Origin: an uncultured Rothia sp. | Lineage (GTDB): Bacteria > Actinomycetota > Actinomycetes > Actinomycetales > Micrococcaceae | Length of the DNA stretch: 64,000 bases | Reading direction: 5' to 3' | Assembly: GCA_946222285.1 (NCBI GenBank) | Contig: CAMIIP010000002.1 | Span: 186,001 to 250,000 of the forward strand | Shown here: positions 17,594 to 25,732 of the stretch, piece after piece | Layout: each line of letters begins with the position of its first letter | How positions within the stretch are numbered: position 1 is the first letter of the stretch | Made by a program: the position numbers and the translations under genes | Notes under the pieces: generated by a model | Databases searched by the model: none | Told to the model about the DNA's origin: nothing | Seen by the model: only the letters and a program-made list of their open reading frames with translations

Positions 17594-17981
17594 ACAAGAA
17601 TTAGGTAATGCCTCTGATGGCGAGCTTAGAAGTGTTCTCGCGCAAGTCGAAGCAGAGCAGAAGCGGCGTAAAGAAATATCTACTGCCGAGCAAGATGCAA
17701 AAGTCGCAACAGAGCAACTGAATCTTTCAGTGACTGCTTTAGAGAATCTTGGGGCAGGAAATAAATACGAACGATTGCTCTCTCTTCTCCCTGCCGATTT
17801 TATTGACTGGATAGCTTTACGCGGCGGCCAACAAAAGACCGCCTGGCGGCAACCACGAGCTACCGACGAGATGTATAAATCCGGCGATGTGGTGGTCTAC
17901 AAAGGTGAGGCCTATAGATCAATCACCAGTCAGAATAGCTTTAGCCCTGAGGACGCACCGAGCCAGTGGGAAAAGATTTAG
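17583..17981 (+). CDS. Phage tail protein with C-terminal carbohydrate-binding module
   Basis: A 132-residue protein with an N-terminal helical, Glu/Gln-rich segment (about residues 1-60, likely a coiled coil) and a C-terminal domain of about 45 residues (AWRQPRATDEMYKSGDVVVYKGEAY and on to SQWEKI). The Trp, Tyr, GD-V-Y-G-Y and SQW pattern matches carbohydrate-binding modules of family 5/12 type. It may help the tail grip the cell wall or capsule. TTG 17583 is the start, overlapping the previous gene, with GGAGAG upstream; in-frame codons further upstream lie inside the previous gene. Confidence 0.75.
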   Translation: MLDKQELGNASDGELRSVLAQVEAEQKRRKEISTAEQDAKVATEQLNLSVTALENLGAGNKYERLLSLLPADFIDWIALRGGQQKTAWRQPRATDEMYKSGDVVVYKGEAYRSITSQNSFSPEDAPSQWEKI

Positions 17982-17990
17982 GAGAAAAGA

Positions 17991-18428
17991 ATGTCACAGA
18001 TAGTAGACGTCACCGGAACATTTCTTGATATCGGTGGTAACCCACTATCAGGGTCGGTCACCGTCGATCCTTTGCCCGCTTTTATCGTATCTGACGAAAA
18101 ATCCACCATTTATTCCGGTAGCGTCACTGGAAACTTGGATAGCGAGGGCAACCTTGCGCTAAAGGTCTTATCTAACTCTGGTTGGAAATACCTAATTTCA
18201 TTCAACCTTGCTTCTAAAGACGGTCAGAGCGTAGAACTGGCAAAAGAAATTATCGAAATACCAGGGGAAGATACCGTCCCCAACCTCTTGGCAATTACCT
18301 ATAAGACCGGTTCCTACAAGCCGGTCTTTGAATTTGCCGTGGGAGACGTGGGAGAACTGATTGTCACTGGCGCTACCACAGACCCTAATGATCCTGGCGC
18401 CATTGTACTAGACCTACCCACCGAATAG
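17991..18428 (+). CDS. Hypothetical phage tail/baseplate protein
   Basis: A 145-residue, beta-rich protein with an opening like VDVTGTFLDIGGNPLSGSVTVDPLP that resembles carboxypeptidase-regulatory or Ig-like folds. It ends in an acidic, Asp/Pro-rich tail. Its place between the carbohydrate-binding tail protein and the spike points to a structural or adaptor role in the baseplate; no enzyme motif is visible. AGGAG precedes ATG 17991. Confidence 0.65.
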   Translation: MSQIVDVTGTFLDIGGNPLSGSVTVDPLPAFIVSDEKSTIYSGSVTGNLDSEGNLALKVLSNSGWKYLISFNLASKDGQSVELAKEIIEIPGEDTVPNLLAITYKTGSYKPVFEFAVGDVGELIVTGATTDPNDPGAIVLDLPTE

Positions 18429-18444
18429 AAAGACCAAACATATT

Positions 18445-18705
18445 ATGGCTACCCGAGTTAGTATTCCACAGCTCATCGATAGTCGGTTTGCTGGTAAAGC
18501 AGCCGCTGATATAGAAGAGCGTATTAAAACCTCCGCTACCGCTAGTGAAACGAAAATTCTGGCAGAAGTCGAAAATCGTCTTGCCAAAAAGGTCGATATT
18601 ACGGCTTTTACCGATTACACGAACTCCACGCCTGACCCCGGCACCGGGACCGGTAGCGCTGTGAGCGTTGTTGATAACGGCGACGGCACTCTCACCATCG
18701 GCTAG
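18445..18705 (+). CDS. Small phage tail-fibre-associated protein
   Basis: An 86-residue protein with a helical, probably coiled-coil centre (ADIEERIKTSATASETKILAEVENRLAKK) and a Gly/Thr-rich tail ending in VSVVDNGDGTLTIG. Such a layout fits a trimeric adaptor between baseplate and spike. A rho-independent terminator follows directly. No family is recognised. Confidence 0.6.
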   Translation: MATRVSIPQLIDSRFAGKAAADIEERIKTSATASETKILAEVENRLAKKVDITAFTDYTNSTPDPGTGTGSAVSVVDNGDGTLTIG

Positions 18706-18731
18706 GCGTGCTAGTCGTCTTTTTTCTTTAC

Positions 18732-18757
18732 GCCACCTCGTACGGGGTGGCTTTTCT
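18732..18757 (+). terminator. Intrinsic terminator before the tail spike gene
   Basis: An 8-bp stem (18732-18739 with 18744-18751) closed by a 4-base loop and followed by CTTTTC. It lies between the small adaptor gene and the tail spike gene. Confidence 0.75.
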
Positions 18758-18781
18758 CTACCCAAAAATCTAGGGGACATT

Positions 18782-21001
18782 TTGGCTTATACAACTATCA
18801 AACTCAATGATGACGGGACTATCGAGGGTAAAGCTCTTGATGCTGTGCTGCGTGCGCAGTATGGGCGTACCTTCAATGTCTGCTCACCAAAATACGGCGC
18901 TGACCCGTCTGGCGTGAAAGATTCCACCGCCGCTATCCAGGCAGCGGTAGATGATGCCGCCCGCTATTTCGGTGGTGTCGTGGTCATTCCTGGTGGGGAA
19001 TTTCGTGTTTCACCGCCCTTTATCAATCTCAAAGGCTATATTTCTATCCGTGGTGAAGGTATTGGCTCTACGCATCTTTTTACTGATGCTTCGAAGATTA
19101 ATGACTCGACCGTGGAGAACGGTGTCTTTCATACCGGTACCTATGCTCAGGCGGTGCAAGATGCTGGTGCTTATCGGATGAGTATCCGCGAGCTTTCCAT
19201 CCATGCGACCCTGGCAGATGGGACGATCTCTAAAGGCACCGACGGGCAGTACTACCACGTCCCTAAAGAGCAGATGCAGTCTAAGGCCTGGGGCATCACC
19301 TTCAATACCTATTTGGGGGAGGGCCCTGCTGATCCGGACGCGGTGCATACCATCAAGGATATAGAGATTTGGGATATGGCCGGCGGTATGGCTTTCCTGG
19401 GTCTGGACGATCAGGGTTGTAAGGTCTCTGATATTCGTGTGCGGCGCACGATGAAGCAGGGCATGTTGGTGGGTAAGCCTGATGATCACCCCGAGGCGTG
19501 GGCTGCTGGTACTGATCCGGCGAAGCCTTCTCGTAAGACCGGCTCTGCTGATAATAAGTTCCATCGGATTGACATTTCTGGTGGTAATCAGTCTGGCGGC
19601 GGGTATGCGGGTGTTGAGATTTACACGGCTCAGTGCATGTTCTCGCAGTGTACTTCGTGGTATCACCAGCGGTACACTACCGGCGCTGTCACTGGCGCTG
19701 ACCCGACAGGGGATGAGAAGAATATCTGGAATCTCAAGGCCACTAAGGAAACCGCGGTCCCTGGTCAGGTCAACAAGAAGACTAGCTATTTCCGTTTCAC
19801 CAAGGACGGCGCTGGCTGGTACGTGGACGGCGCCCGTAATGAGTTCGCTAACTGCACGTCCCAGGAAACTGGCGGTCATGGCTGGGTGATTGTGGGTCAG
19901 GTCTGTACCTTTGATTCGTGTCGTGGTGAGTCTTTTGGGCATGAGGATGCGTGTAAGGGCGATGCGCGTACGGGTGAGCCTGCCGGGTTTGTGGTGACGA
20001 ACTGGGCGTGGGGGTCTCGCCTGGATGGTTGTATCGCTCAGAATGGCCACACCCGCGCTAAGGGTGGCAAGGTTGGCTTCTATATCCAGGATTATTTGAA
20101 GCAGACCCGTGTCCGTGACGGTATCACCGTGAATATGCCGTTTAAAAATGGTGTGGACGGTGAGGAGAACGCGGTAGTCATGCCAGCACATCCTGATGTT
20201 GAGGTGGCCATTGAAGTCAACGATCTCAAGGTTTCTACTCTGAGCAGCGATAAGGCTGTAGCTTCTTCTGATGGTGGGTCTGCTGTTGCTGCGGTGGTGG
20301 AGTCCACTCCGGCTGAGATTGGATCGATCATGGCTCATTGGGATTTCTCTGATGCCTCGAAGAATACTTCTGCTGCCGGTCGTGTGTCTGCGGTGTCTTT
20401 GAAAGCCGGTACCGCTACCGATGGGACTCTGGCGCAGTCTGATACAGCGAAACAGCCTTGGCTTAGTTCTTTGGGTGGTAAGTCCGCGTTGAAGTTTAAG
20501 CGTGCTGAGTCTGACGCGATCGTGGCTCCTGCACTGGGTTCGGCGCCGGCGTCTTCGGGTTGGTCGATTGTCATGGTCGCTTCCATTGCGGTGGCTAATA
20601 AGAACCAGTATCTCTGGTCTTCGAGTCAGTCAGCGACTAAGCCTGCCTCATTGACGACTAATGATTGGTTGGCGGTGGTGGCTAATACCGGTGGTAGTAC
20701 TAATGGGTACACGGCGGTGACGGATAAGAGCGCGATGATGCTCAATGTTCCTGCGGTGATTGCTATGGTCACCACCTCCACTGGGGTGAGTGTTTTCGTC
20801 AATGGTGTGAAGTCTTCCCTGCCGCCGACGGTCGCTAATACCCCCATGGATTTGGTGGGTAAGGTGACGCTGGGCTCTCATTATGCTGGGGCGGATTTCG
20901 CTGATGCGACTTTGGGCGAGGTAGTAGCTTTTTCGAAGGCGCTTTCTGATGTTGAGGTGGGTTCGGTGTCTGCTCATTTGTACGGCAAGTGGGTGAAATA
21001 G
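18782..21001 (+). CDS. Tail spike: pectate-lyase-type beta-helix with C-terminal lectin-like domain
   Basis: A 739-residue tail spike. The YGADPSGVKDSTAAIQAAVDDA motif near residue 40 opens a right-handed beta-helix of the pectate lyase 3/glycosyl hydrolase 28 type, commonly used by phage spikes to bind or cut surface polysaccharide. Regular strands continue to about residue 460. After a Ser/Ala-rich linker the last 220 residues look like a concanavalin/LamG jelly roll (AHWDFSDASKN near the start, GSHYAGADFADATLGEVVAFSKAL near the end). It starts at TTG 18782 after AGGGGA; the earlier ATG in frame lies before the terminator. A 442-codon antisense frame is a shadow. Confidence 0.85.
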   Translation: MAYTTIKLNDDGTIEGKALDAVLRAQYGRTFNVCSPKYGADPSGVKDSTAAIQAAVDDAARYFGGVVVIPGGEFRVSPPFINLKGYISIRGEGIGSTHLFTDASKINDSTVENGVFHTGTYAQAVQDAGAYRMSIRELSIHATLADGTISKGTDGQYYHVPKEQMQSKAWGITFNTYLGEGPADPDAVHTIKDIEIWDMAGGMAFLGLDDQGCKVSDIRVRRTMKQGMLVGKPDDHPEAWAAGTDPAKPSRKTGSADNKFHRIDISGGNQSGGGYAGVEIYTAQCMFSQCTSWYHQRYTTGAVTGADPTGDEKNIWNLKATKETAVPGQVNKKTSYFRFTKDGAGWYVDGARNEFANCTSQETGGHGWVIVGQVCTFDSCRGESFGHEDACKGDARTGEPAGFVVTNWAWGSRLDGCIAQNGHTRAKGGKVGFYIQDYLKQTRVRDGITVNMPFKNGVDGEENAVVMPAHPDVEVAIEVNDLKVSTLSSDKAVASSDGGSAVAAVVESTPAEIGSIMAHWDFSDASKNTSAAGRVSAVSLKAGTATDGTLAQSDTAKQPWLSSLGGKSALKFKRAESDAIVAPALGSAPASSGWSIVMVASIAVANKNQYLWSSSQSATKPASLTTNDWLAVVANTGGSTNGYTAVTDKSAMMLNVPAVIAMVTTSTGVSVFVNGVKSSLPPTVANTPMDLVGKVTLGSHYAGADFADATLGEVVAFSKALSDVEVGSVSAHLYGKWVK

Positions 21002-21005
21002 GCTA

Positions 21006-21539
21006 GTGACTCCACCAGAATATGATCCCCCTGATACCGGGGTAGCTTGGCTCGACGCTGCATTGCTTATAGCCGTTATTGTTCTGATGACCGGTGGTGT
21101 GCTTATCGGTGTTTTCCATAAGTTCTGGTTTACCCCTATCCGTGCCATGCTCAAGGACGCTAAAGAGGAGCGGGTGCAGACTAAGACGCAGATTGAGGAA
21201 GTCGGCAAGCACGCCAGGGCGGCTGCGGCTGATGCGGCGGTCGCTAAGGACGAGGTGAAGAATACGCACACCACGAATCTTCGTCATGATATGGACGAAA
21301 TTATCGTGGTGCTCAAAGGTGTCCGTGAGGATGTTTTGCGGATTGCTGATGCTCAGAAGGAGCATACTCGTGATATTGGTGGGCTTCGTGAGGAAGGGCG
21401 GCTGACCCGGCGGGACGTGGCGGCGGTCAATGATCGTGTTTCAGATGTGCATGATGCGCAGGTGGAGCATGAGAGGCTCAAAGCGTCGATGGAGCCTCGT
21501 CTTGTTGCTCTTGAGCAGAAGTATACTCAAGAAAACTAA
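21006..21539 (+). CDS. Phage membrane protein with long coiled coil
   Basis: A 177-residue protein with one N-terminal membrane segment (about residues 18-42, LDAALLIAVIVLMTGGVLIGVF) followed by a long charged, helical region with heptad-like spacing to the C-terminus. Actinophages often carry such a protein between tail and lysis genes. It starts at GTG 21006, four bases after the spike stop. Position suggests a spanin-, holin-partner- or exclusion-like role, but no specific function is shown. Confidence 0.7.
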   Translation: MTPPEYDPPDTGVAWLDAALLIAVIVLMTGGVLIGVFHKFWFTPIRAMLKDAKEERVQTKTQIEEVGKHARAAAADAAVAKDEVKNTHTTNLRHDMDEIIVVLKGVREDVLRIADAQKEHTRDIGGLREEGRLTRRDVAAVNDRVSDVHDAQVEHERLKASMEPRLVALEQKYTQEN

Positions 21540-21562
21540 GCCACCGTTTGGTGGCTTTTTTG
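21538..21562 (+). terminator. Intrinsic terminator before the endolysin gene
   Basis: An 8-bp stem with AAGCCACC (21538-21545) and GGTGGCTT (21550-21557) closed by GTTT, followed by a T run. It overlaps the stop of the membrane protein gene and closes the tail transcript before the lysis genes. Confidence 0.85.
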
Positions 21563-21622
21563 TTGCCCTCGTGCAGTGCGCGCGGGGGCTTTCTACTACC
21601 CAAAATATGAAAGGAGGGGACA

Positions 21623-22567
21623 GTGTTTCTTACAGATCTAGCGGATAAATTGCGTGCTTATCGCGATGCAGACGGCGAAGGGCTCACTGTTGTAGAGGTC
21701 GATGGCTGGCAGTATCGCACTTTTGATGGTGCTGGTATGGCTGGCAATGTTGGCGTGCTACATCATCATACGGCGACTGCCGAGAGCGCTTTTGCTTACT
21801 CAGATTGTCCTACCTTGTCTTTGCTGGTCAATGGCCGGTCGGATTTACCGGGGCCGCTCTGCAATATTGCTTTCGGTCGCTCAGGCACGGTCTATGTGGT
21901 CGCTGGTGGTCAGGCTAATCATTCCGGGCGCGGTCAGATTCCCGGCGTGGGCTATGAGAACCTGGGCAATTATTACACGGTCGGTATTGAGGCGGAGTCC
22001 TCTGGTGTGCGTGATGACTGGACCGAAGCGCAGCGCCGGGTCTGGCCTCATCTGGGGGCGGCTCTTGATGAGGCGTATTCAGGCGGCGGTGTCTACTACC
22101 AGGTGGGGCACCGCGAGTACTCCTACGACGGGAAGATTGACCCAGCTTTTATTGACCTGGATCAGCTGAGAGATGGTATCAACACAAATCTCACCGGTGG
22201 CATCACCGGTGCTACGACTGCTTCGGCGGCAGAAAAGGACTGGCTAGAGATGGCTTCTAAGGAAGATGTGAAGAACGCGGTACGTGAGGTACTTGCTGAG
22301 CCTATTGCCCGTGAGGGCGGGGAGAAGGGGAATACTTCTCTGATTACTGAGGCGGCGTGGCGTACTGCCCGCGATAACCGCCTAGAGCGCCGTCTGGACG
22401 TGATTGGCTCACGAGTCTTTCACCTGTGGACTGATTTGCGTCTAGGCGTTGCTGGGCGTGTGGGTGATGGTGCTCTGGGCGGGGTGTTCCGCAAGCTAGG
22501 GTATGCACCGAATGAGAAGACACGTGCTGAGGAATTCAAGGCGAACGAGAAGAAGGGCTGGCTCTAA
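21623..22567 (+). CDS. Endolysin, N-acetylmuramoyl-L-alanine amidase (amidase_2)
   Basis: A 314-residue endolysin that cuts the amide bond between muramic acid and the stem peptide. The amidase_2 fold is clear: HHHTA at residues 47-51 (zinc ligand), YTVGIEAESSG at 118-128, and H163 followed by Lys171 and Asp173 in KIDP. The C-terminal third (after about residue 200) is not a recognised wall-binding repeat; it is helical and may be a novel binding domain. GTG 21623 is used because AAGGAGGGG lies just upstream. The holin gene follows by two bases. Confidence 0.9.
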   Translation: MFLTDLADKLRAYRDADGEGLTVVEVDGWQYRTFDGAGMAGNVGVLHHHTATAESAFAYSDCPTLSLLVNGRSDLPGPLCNIAFGRSGTVYVVAGGQANHSGRGQIPGVGYENLGNYYTVGIEAESSGVRDDWTEAQRRVWPHLGAALDEAYSGGGVYYQVGHREYSYDGKIDPAFIDLDQLRDGINTNLTGGITGATTASAAEKDWLEMASKEDVKNAVREVLAEPIAREGGEKGNTSLITEAAWRTARDNRLERRLDVIGSRVFHLWTDLRLGVAGRVGDGALGGVFRKLGYAPNEKTRAEEFKANEKKGWL

Positions 22568-22568
22568 T

Positions 22569-23042
22569 ATGAAGCATTCAGCTAATGCGGTCTCTGCGGT
22601 GGCCGATAAGACCGTAGAAGAAGTGATCGATGGCCGTAGCTTCGGCAATCTCTCTAAGTCGGTACCTTTGGCGATCGTCGCGACCGGCGCGGTGGTGGCT
22701 TTGGTGATTGTGGCTGCGCGGGGCGGGGATTATGATTCTTTGCTTGATGCGTTGCTGGTCATTGGCGGCGCTGTAGGTGCGGGTGCTGTTGGTTCTGCGA
22801 CGACTTATTTTGGTGATTCGCAGACGCAGAAGGATTTGAAGGCGGTGCGTGCGGCTAATACTGTGCCGGTGGAGACTTCTGCCGGTGAGGTGCGGTCTTT
22901 GGCTGCTGATTCTTCTTTGGCTCATGGTAGTTGGAAGAAGAATGTGGAGTCTGCTGAGCCTGTCGATTCCGCGGTGACTGCGCCGGAGTTTTATGAGACT
23001 CCGGTGGTTGTTGAGGATGATTCGATTACTCCGGCTGTGTAA
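22569..23042 (+). CDS. Holin
   Basis: A 157-residue membrane protein right after the endolysin. Two membrane segments are visible (about residues 33-53, PLAIVATGAVVALVIVAARG, and 60-83, LDALLVIGGAVGAGAVGSATTYF), followed by a long hydrophilic, acidic C-terminus, a normal actinophage holin layout. It would open the cytoplasmic membrane to release the amidase. Start ATG 22569 follows the endolysin stop by one base; the longer frame to 22503 lies inside the endolysin gene. Confidence 0.85.
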   Translation: MKHSANAVSAVADKTVEEVIDGRSFGNLSKSVPLAIVATGAVVALVIVAARGGDYDSLLDALLVIGGAVGAGAVGSATTYFGDSQTQKDLKAVRAANTVPVETSAGEVRSLAADSSLAHGSWKKNVESAEPVDSAVTAPEFYETPVVVEDDSITPAV

Positions 23043-23051
23043 ATGATATGC

Positions 23052-23100
23052 GCCCCTCTCTTCTTGCCCTTTGCTGCAGGGGGGGGGAGAGGGGCACTTT
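23052..23100. terminator. Bidirectional terminator between holin and integrase
   Basis: A 9-bp stem GCCCCTCTC (23052-23060) with GAGAGGGGC (23087-23095), with a nine-G run inside the 3' arm side of the loop and T-rich or A-rich flanks. It lies between convergent genes and can stop both transcripts. Confidence 0.7.
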
Positions 23101-23113
23101 TAGCGCTATAAGC

Positions 23114-24203
23114 TTAGTCCAACAAGCTCGCCGCCAGCGCATCAGCATCATGACTCAAATGTCCATATGTATTGACTGTTGTCGTAATTGATTCATGTCC
23201 AAGACGCGCCTGAATCACGGGGAGAGGAACCCCTTTAGCAATTAGATTTGATGCATGCGTGTGGCGGAGGTCGTGGACACGGGGCTTCACCTGTAATTCT
23301 TCTGAGACTTCTTTCATCAGTGGAATCCATACGTCTCGATGAAAATGGGAATTCGTCAGCTGAGCACCACGAGCGCTACAGAAAACAAGATCATCTGCCA
23401 AAGCACTACCGCGAGACTCTTTAATTTCCCGAGTCAGCCATAGAGGTAAAGATACAGACCTAATACTTTTCTGAGTCTTTGGAGGACCAATGACTTCTCC
23501 GATGCTACTGCGTTTCCAAGCGCGAGATACACGTACGATGCCACGCTCGCCATCGAAACTGATGTCACGCCACCGTAGAGCTGTTGCTTCACTAAATCGA
23601 AGACCGGTATTCTCAAGAAATTTTACAAAGAGCACCCATGTGTGGGGGAGTGCTGCATAAATAATGTTCATCTGCTGTTCTGAGAGAAAAACGGGTTCAA
23701 ATTTTCGTTCTCCCTGAGGTACTCGTAAGCCTGCAGCTACATTTTCATCGATATATCCATCAGCTATTGCGGTTTTTAGCCCTGCTGAAAGTATGGAGTG
23801 AACGTTTTTCTTAGATTTGGATTGCAGGGGGCAGATCGTTGAGCCATTGAGCGACATCGCGTAGCGTAAGCTGATCTACTGGAATCGCGCCAAGCGTGGG
23901 GTAAATATGGATTTTTGAAAGACTGGCATAGCCTCGGCGGGTGCCACCGGAGATATTTGTCAGTAGCTCAATGTGATTTTCCAAAATAGCTTGGACAGTA
24001 GGTGCATTGGAATTCATCTTTGATGCCGCTTGTGCAGCCAGGGCAAAAGACTGTCCATTGGAATCAAGAAAGTTCTTGAGAGTTTTCGCATCGGACTCTG
24101 TCGCTAATGATCGGGAAGTCTGTTTGCCTGTATCTGAGTCTCGCCAGATTACCGCCCATGTTATTGTGCCGTCCTTGCGTGGACGTTTCCGAATGCTTGC
24201 CAT
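23114..24203 (-). pseudogene. Tyrosine integrase, frameshifted at a G5/C5 run (23827-23831)
   Basis: The site-specific recombinase of the prophage, reading leftward from the tRNA. The N-terminal part (from ATG at 24203) holds an AP2-like arm-binding region and a core-binding segment and reaches WLNDLPP. The catalytic part continues in another frame: Arg in NTGLRFSEA, the His-x-x-Arg pair in HDLRHTHAS, LGHES, and the Tyr nucleophile in VNTYGHL. Removing one C from the CCCCC run on the coding strand joins them as NDLPLQSKSKKNVHS, giving about 362 residues. As sequenced the enzyme is split, so excision would be blocked unless a partial product or slip rescues it. Confidence 0.9.
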
Positions 24204-24220
24204 GGATTAAAAGATAGCCC

Positions 24221-24257
24221 TTGTGTCAACAAAAAACCCTCTCTTGTCAACAAGAGA
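24221..24257. repeat. Paired TTGT-CAACAA repeats between integrase and tRNA-Leu
   Basis: TTGTGTCAACAA (24221-24232) and TTGTCAACAA (24244-24253) are closely related copies; the second lies within a 7-bp inverted repeat CTCTTGT-CA-ACAAGAG. Lying between the integrase start and the attachment site, they fit arm-type integrase sites or an operator. Function is inferred. Confidence 0.45.
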
Positions 24258-24290
24258 AGGTTTCTAACGCTCTGACTAGGCGTTTTATTG

Positions 24291-24315
24291 TGCGCAAGGA
24301 GGGACTTGAACCCTC
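24291..24315. other. Probable right attachment site in the tRNA-Leu 3' end
   Basis: The prophage boundary must lie at the 3' end of tRNA-Leu, which points toward the adjacent integrase. The core cannot be delimited because the matching left copy lies outside the window. Confidence 0.5.
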
Positions 24316-24372
24316 ACGCCGTAAGGCACAGGAACCTAAATCCTGCGTGTCTGCCAATTTCACCACTCGCGC
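24291..24372 (-). tRNA. tRNA-Leu(UAG)
   Basis: An 82-base class II tRNA on the minus strand. The acceptor stem GCGCGAG pairs with CTTGCGC, with discriminator A at 24291. The anticodon loop TTTAGGT gives UAG, and there is a long variable arm and a normal T arm (GGTTCAAGTCC). CCA is not encoded. It serves as the prophage integration target; the gene is intact after integration. Confidence 0.95.
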
Positions 24373-24404
24373 ATTGACTACCGGTGAACGGAAGTACCTA
24401 AGAG

Positions 24405-24433
24405 ACAATACATGAAGTGATGGAGTATGACAA
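24405..24433 (-). promoter_or_regulatory. Promoter of tRNA-Leu
   Basis: On the minus strand TTGTCA (24428-24433) and TATTGT (24405-24410) are separated by 17 bases, about 33 bases upstream of the mature tRNA. Confidence 0.7.
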
Positions 24434-24468
24434 ATTGAGGAGGAACTAGGGGGTATTTTTCAAGTTGC

Positions 24469-24945
24469 TTAGCGCGGGTCGATTCCTAAATCTTTGCGAA
24501 GCTTGGCAACGTGACCTTTAGCTCGTACGTTGTATTGAGCTAGTTCTAGGATTCCTTCTTCATTGATAACAAATGTAGAGCGGATGAGTCCCGTATAGGT
24601 TTTTCCGTAATTTTTCTTCTCGCCCCAAGCTCCGAAGGATTCAGCAACGGAGTGATCTTCATCGGAAAGTAAAGGAAAAGTGAGCGATTCTTTGGAAATG
24701 AAATTCTTGAGTGCTTGGGAGGAATCGGGGGAGATGCCATAGATTTGGTATCCATGTGAAGCAAGTGAAGCAAGATTGTCTCTGAAGTCGCAGGCTTGGG
24801 TGGTGCAACCCGGTGTTGAGGCTTTGGGGTAAAAGTAGAGAATGGTTTTCTTCTGCCTGAGGTCAACAGATGATACGGTGTTACCTTCTGCATCTGTAAG
24901 ACTGAAGTTGGGGCAAGGATCTCCGGGTTCTAGTTTCTTCTCCAT
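24469..24945 (-). CDS. bcp: Thioredoxin-dependent peroxiredoxin, BCP type
   Basis: A 158-residue cytoplasmic peroxiredoxin that reduces hydrogen peroxide and organic peroxides using thioredoxin. The peroxidatic Cys47 sits in STPGCTTQACDFRD with the resolving Cys52 five residues on, the atypical 2-Cys BCP pattern. Length is normal. It is transcribed away from the marR-type gene and toward tRNA-Leu, and is the first host gene beyond the prophage. Confidence 0.95.
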   Translation of the reverse strand: MEKKLEPGDPCPNFSLTDAEGNTVSSVDLRQKKTILYFYPKASTPGCTTQACDFRDNLASLASHGYQIYGISPDSSQALKNFISKESLTFPLLSDEDHSVAESFGAWGEKKNYGKTYTGLIRSTFVINEEGILELAQYNVRAKGHVAKLRKDLGIDPR

Positions 24946-25118
24946 GGGATTTCTTTCTCACTAACGGATAGATTAATTACTATTGTATGTATATTTGTGA
25001 GTCAGTAACTGAGCATAGCTAGGGTTAGTGTGAAATTGAGCGCACTCGGATTGCAATATAAAAAATCCTTCATTCGTAAAAATGCACCGTATGCTTAGTA
25101 TTTTTACATGTATAGCTT

Positions 25119-25124
25119 TATACT
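25119..25124 (+). promoter_or_regulatory. -10 box of the marR-type gene (leaderless)
   Basis: TATACT ends six bases before the ATG at 25131, which puts the start of transcription at or next to the first codon. No ribosome site is present. The mRNA is thus probably leaderless, common in actinobacteria. The region before it is AT-rich and repetitive and could bind the regulator itself. Confidence 0.6.
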
Positions 25125-25130
25125 ATTGGC

Positions 25131-25724
25131 ATGCCTGATATTGGTAATTGGTCTATAAATCGTTTGTTGTCCACCGCAGCGCGCATGTTGGAGCACGGCT
25201 GGAATGCTCAGCTCAAAGAATTAGGGCTGACTCATGCTGGAGTGACGGCTCTTGAGGTGATCTCTAAGGCTGGCACTATTTCCCAGGTGCACGTTGCATC
25301 CATTGTTGGAGTTCAAGCCCAGACTATGGGTAAAACTCTGGCCCGACTAGAAGCTCATGGGCATGTCTTTCGTGCTCGAAGTACCGCTGATCGCCGTAGC
25401 TACCTTCTGGGTATTACCCCTAAGGGTAAAGAGGTGCTTGCGCGCGCGGAAAATATTGATAGCACTTTAGCAAGTACTGCAGAACTGTCGAATCCACAGT
25501 TTCGTGAAATGCTCGTCAATATTGTGCATGAGCTATCCAAGCAGGAGGGTGCTAACACTATTCTCCGAGAAGAGCGAACATCTGCCTTGCGGAGTGCTGG
25601 TCTCTCTAATGATCCTTCAGAGGTGAAGGCTGATAGTGGAGATTCGTCTACCACTGCGGTGCTTGATGTTATTACTCCGGAAATGTTGGAGGCTGCACGG
25701 TCTGAGGGGAGGAAAGAAAAATAG
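25131..25724 (+). CDS. MarR-family transcriptional regulator
   Basis: A 197-residue winged-helix regulator. The MarR fold spans about residues 5-140: a recognition helix region ISQVHVASIVGVQAQTMGKTLARLEAHG and the wing with STADRRSYLLGITPKG. A Ser/Glu-rich C-terminal tail of about 55 residues is longer than usual and unassigned. It is divergent from the peroxiredoxin gene bcp, so a redox or phenol-type signal is possible but unproven. The mRNA appears leaderless. Confidence 0.9.
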   Translation: MPDIGNWSINRLLSTAARMLEHGWNAQLKELGLTHAGVTALEVISKAGTISQVHVASIVGVQAQTMGKTLARLEAHGHVFRARSTADRRSYLLGITPKGKEVLARAENIDSTLASTAELSNPQFREMLVNIVHELSKQEGANTILREERTSALRSAGLSNDPSEVKADSGDSSTTAVLDVITPEMLEAARSEGRKEK

Positions 25725-25732
25725 CTGTGTGT

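Larger units (their letters stand above)
1..24290. mobile_element. Siphovirus-type prophage, right-hand part (left end outside window)
   Basis: A continuous block of phage head, tail, lysis and integration genes runs from the window edge to the 3' end of a tRNA-Leu gene. Structural and lysis genes are all on the plus strand; the integrase is convergent on the minus strand next to the tRNA. The gene order is that of HK97-like, long-tailed actinophages with an HNH gene beside the terminase. No repressor, replication gene or second attachment site is visible, so the element continues to the left. Three single-frame breaks (tail tube, distal tail, integrase) argue that this copy, as sequenced, is defective. 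Confidence 0.95.

Noticed and set aside
19010..20338. A 442-codon minus-strand frame opposite the tail spike
   Set aside because: It lies fully inside the spike gene, is rich in Arg, His and Thr as antisense frames of GC-balanced genes are, and has no ribosome site or family resemblance.
20648..21274. A 208-codon minus-strand frame across the spike end and membrane protein
   Set aside because: It overlaps two well-supported genes, has no promoter or ribosome site, and its composition is that of a shadow.
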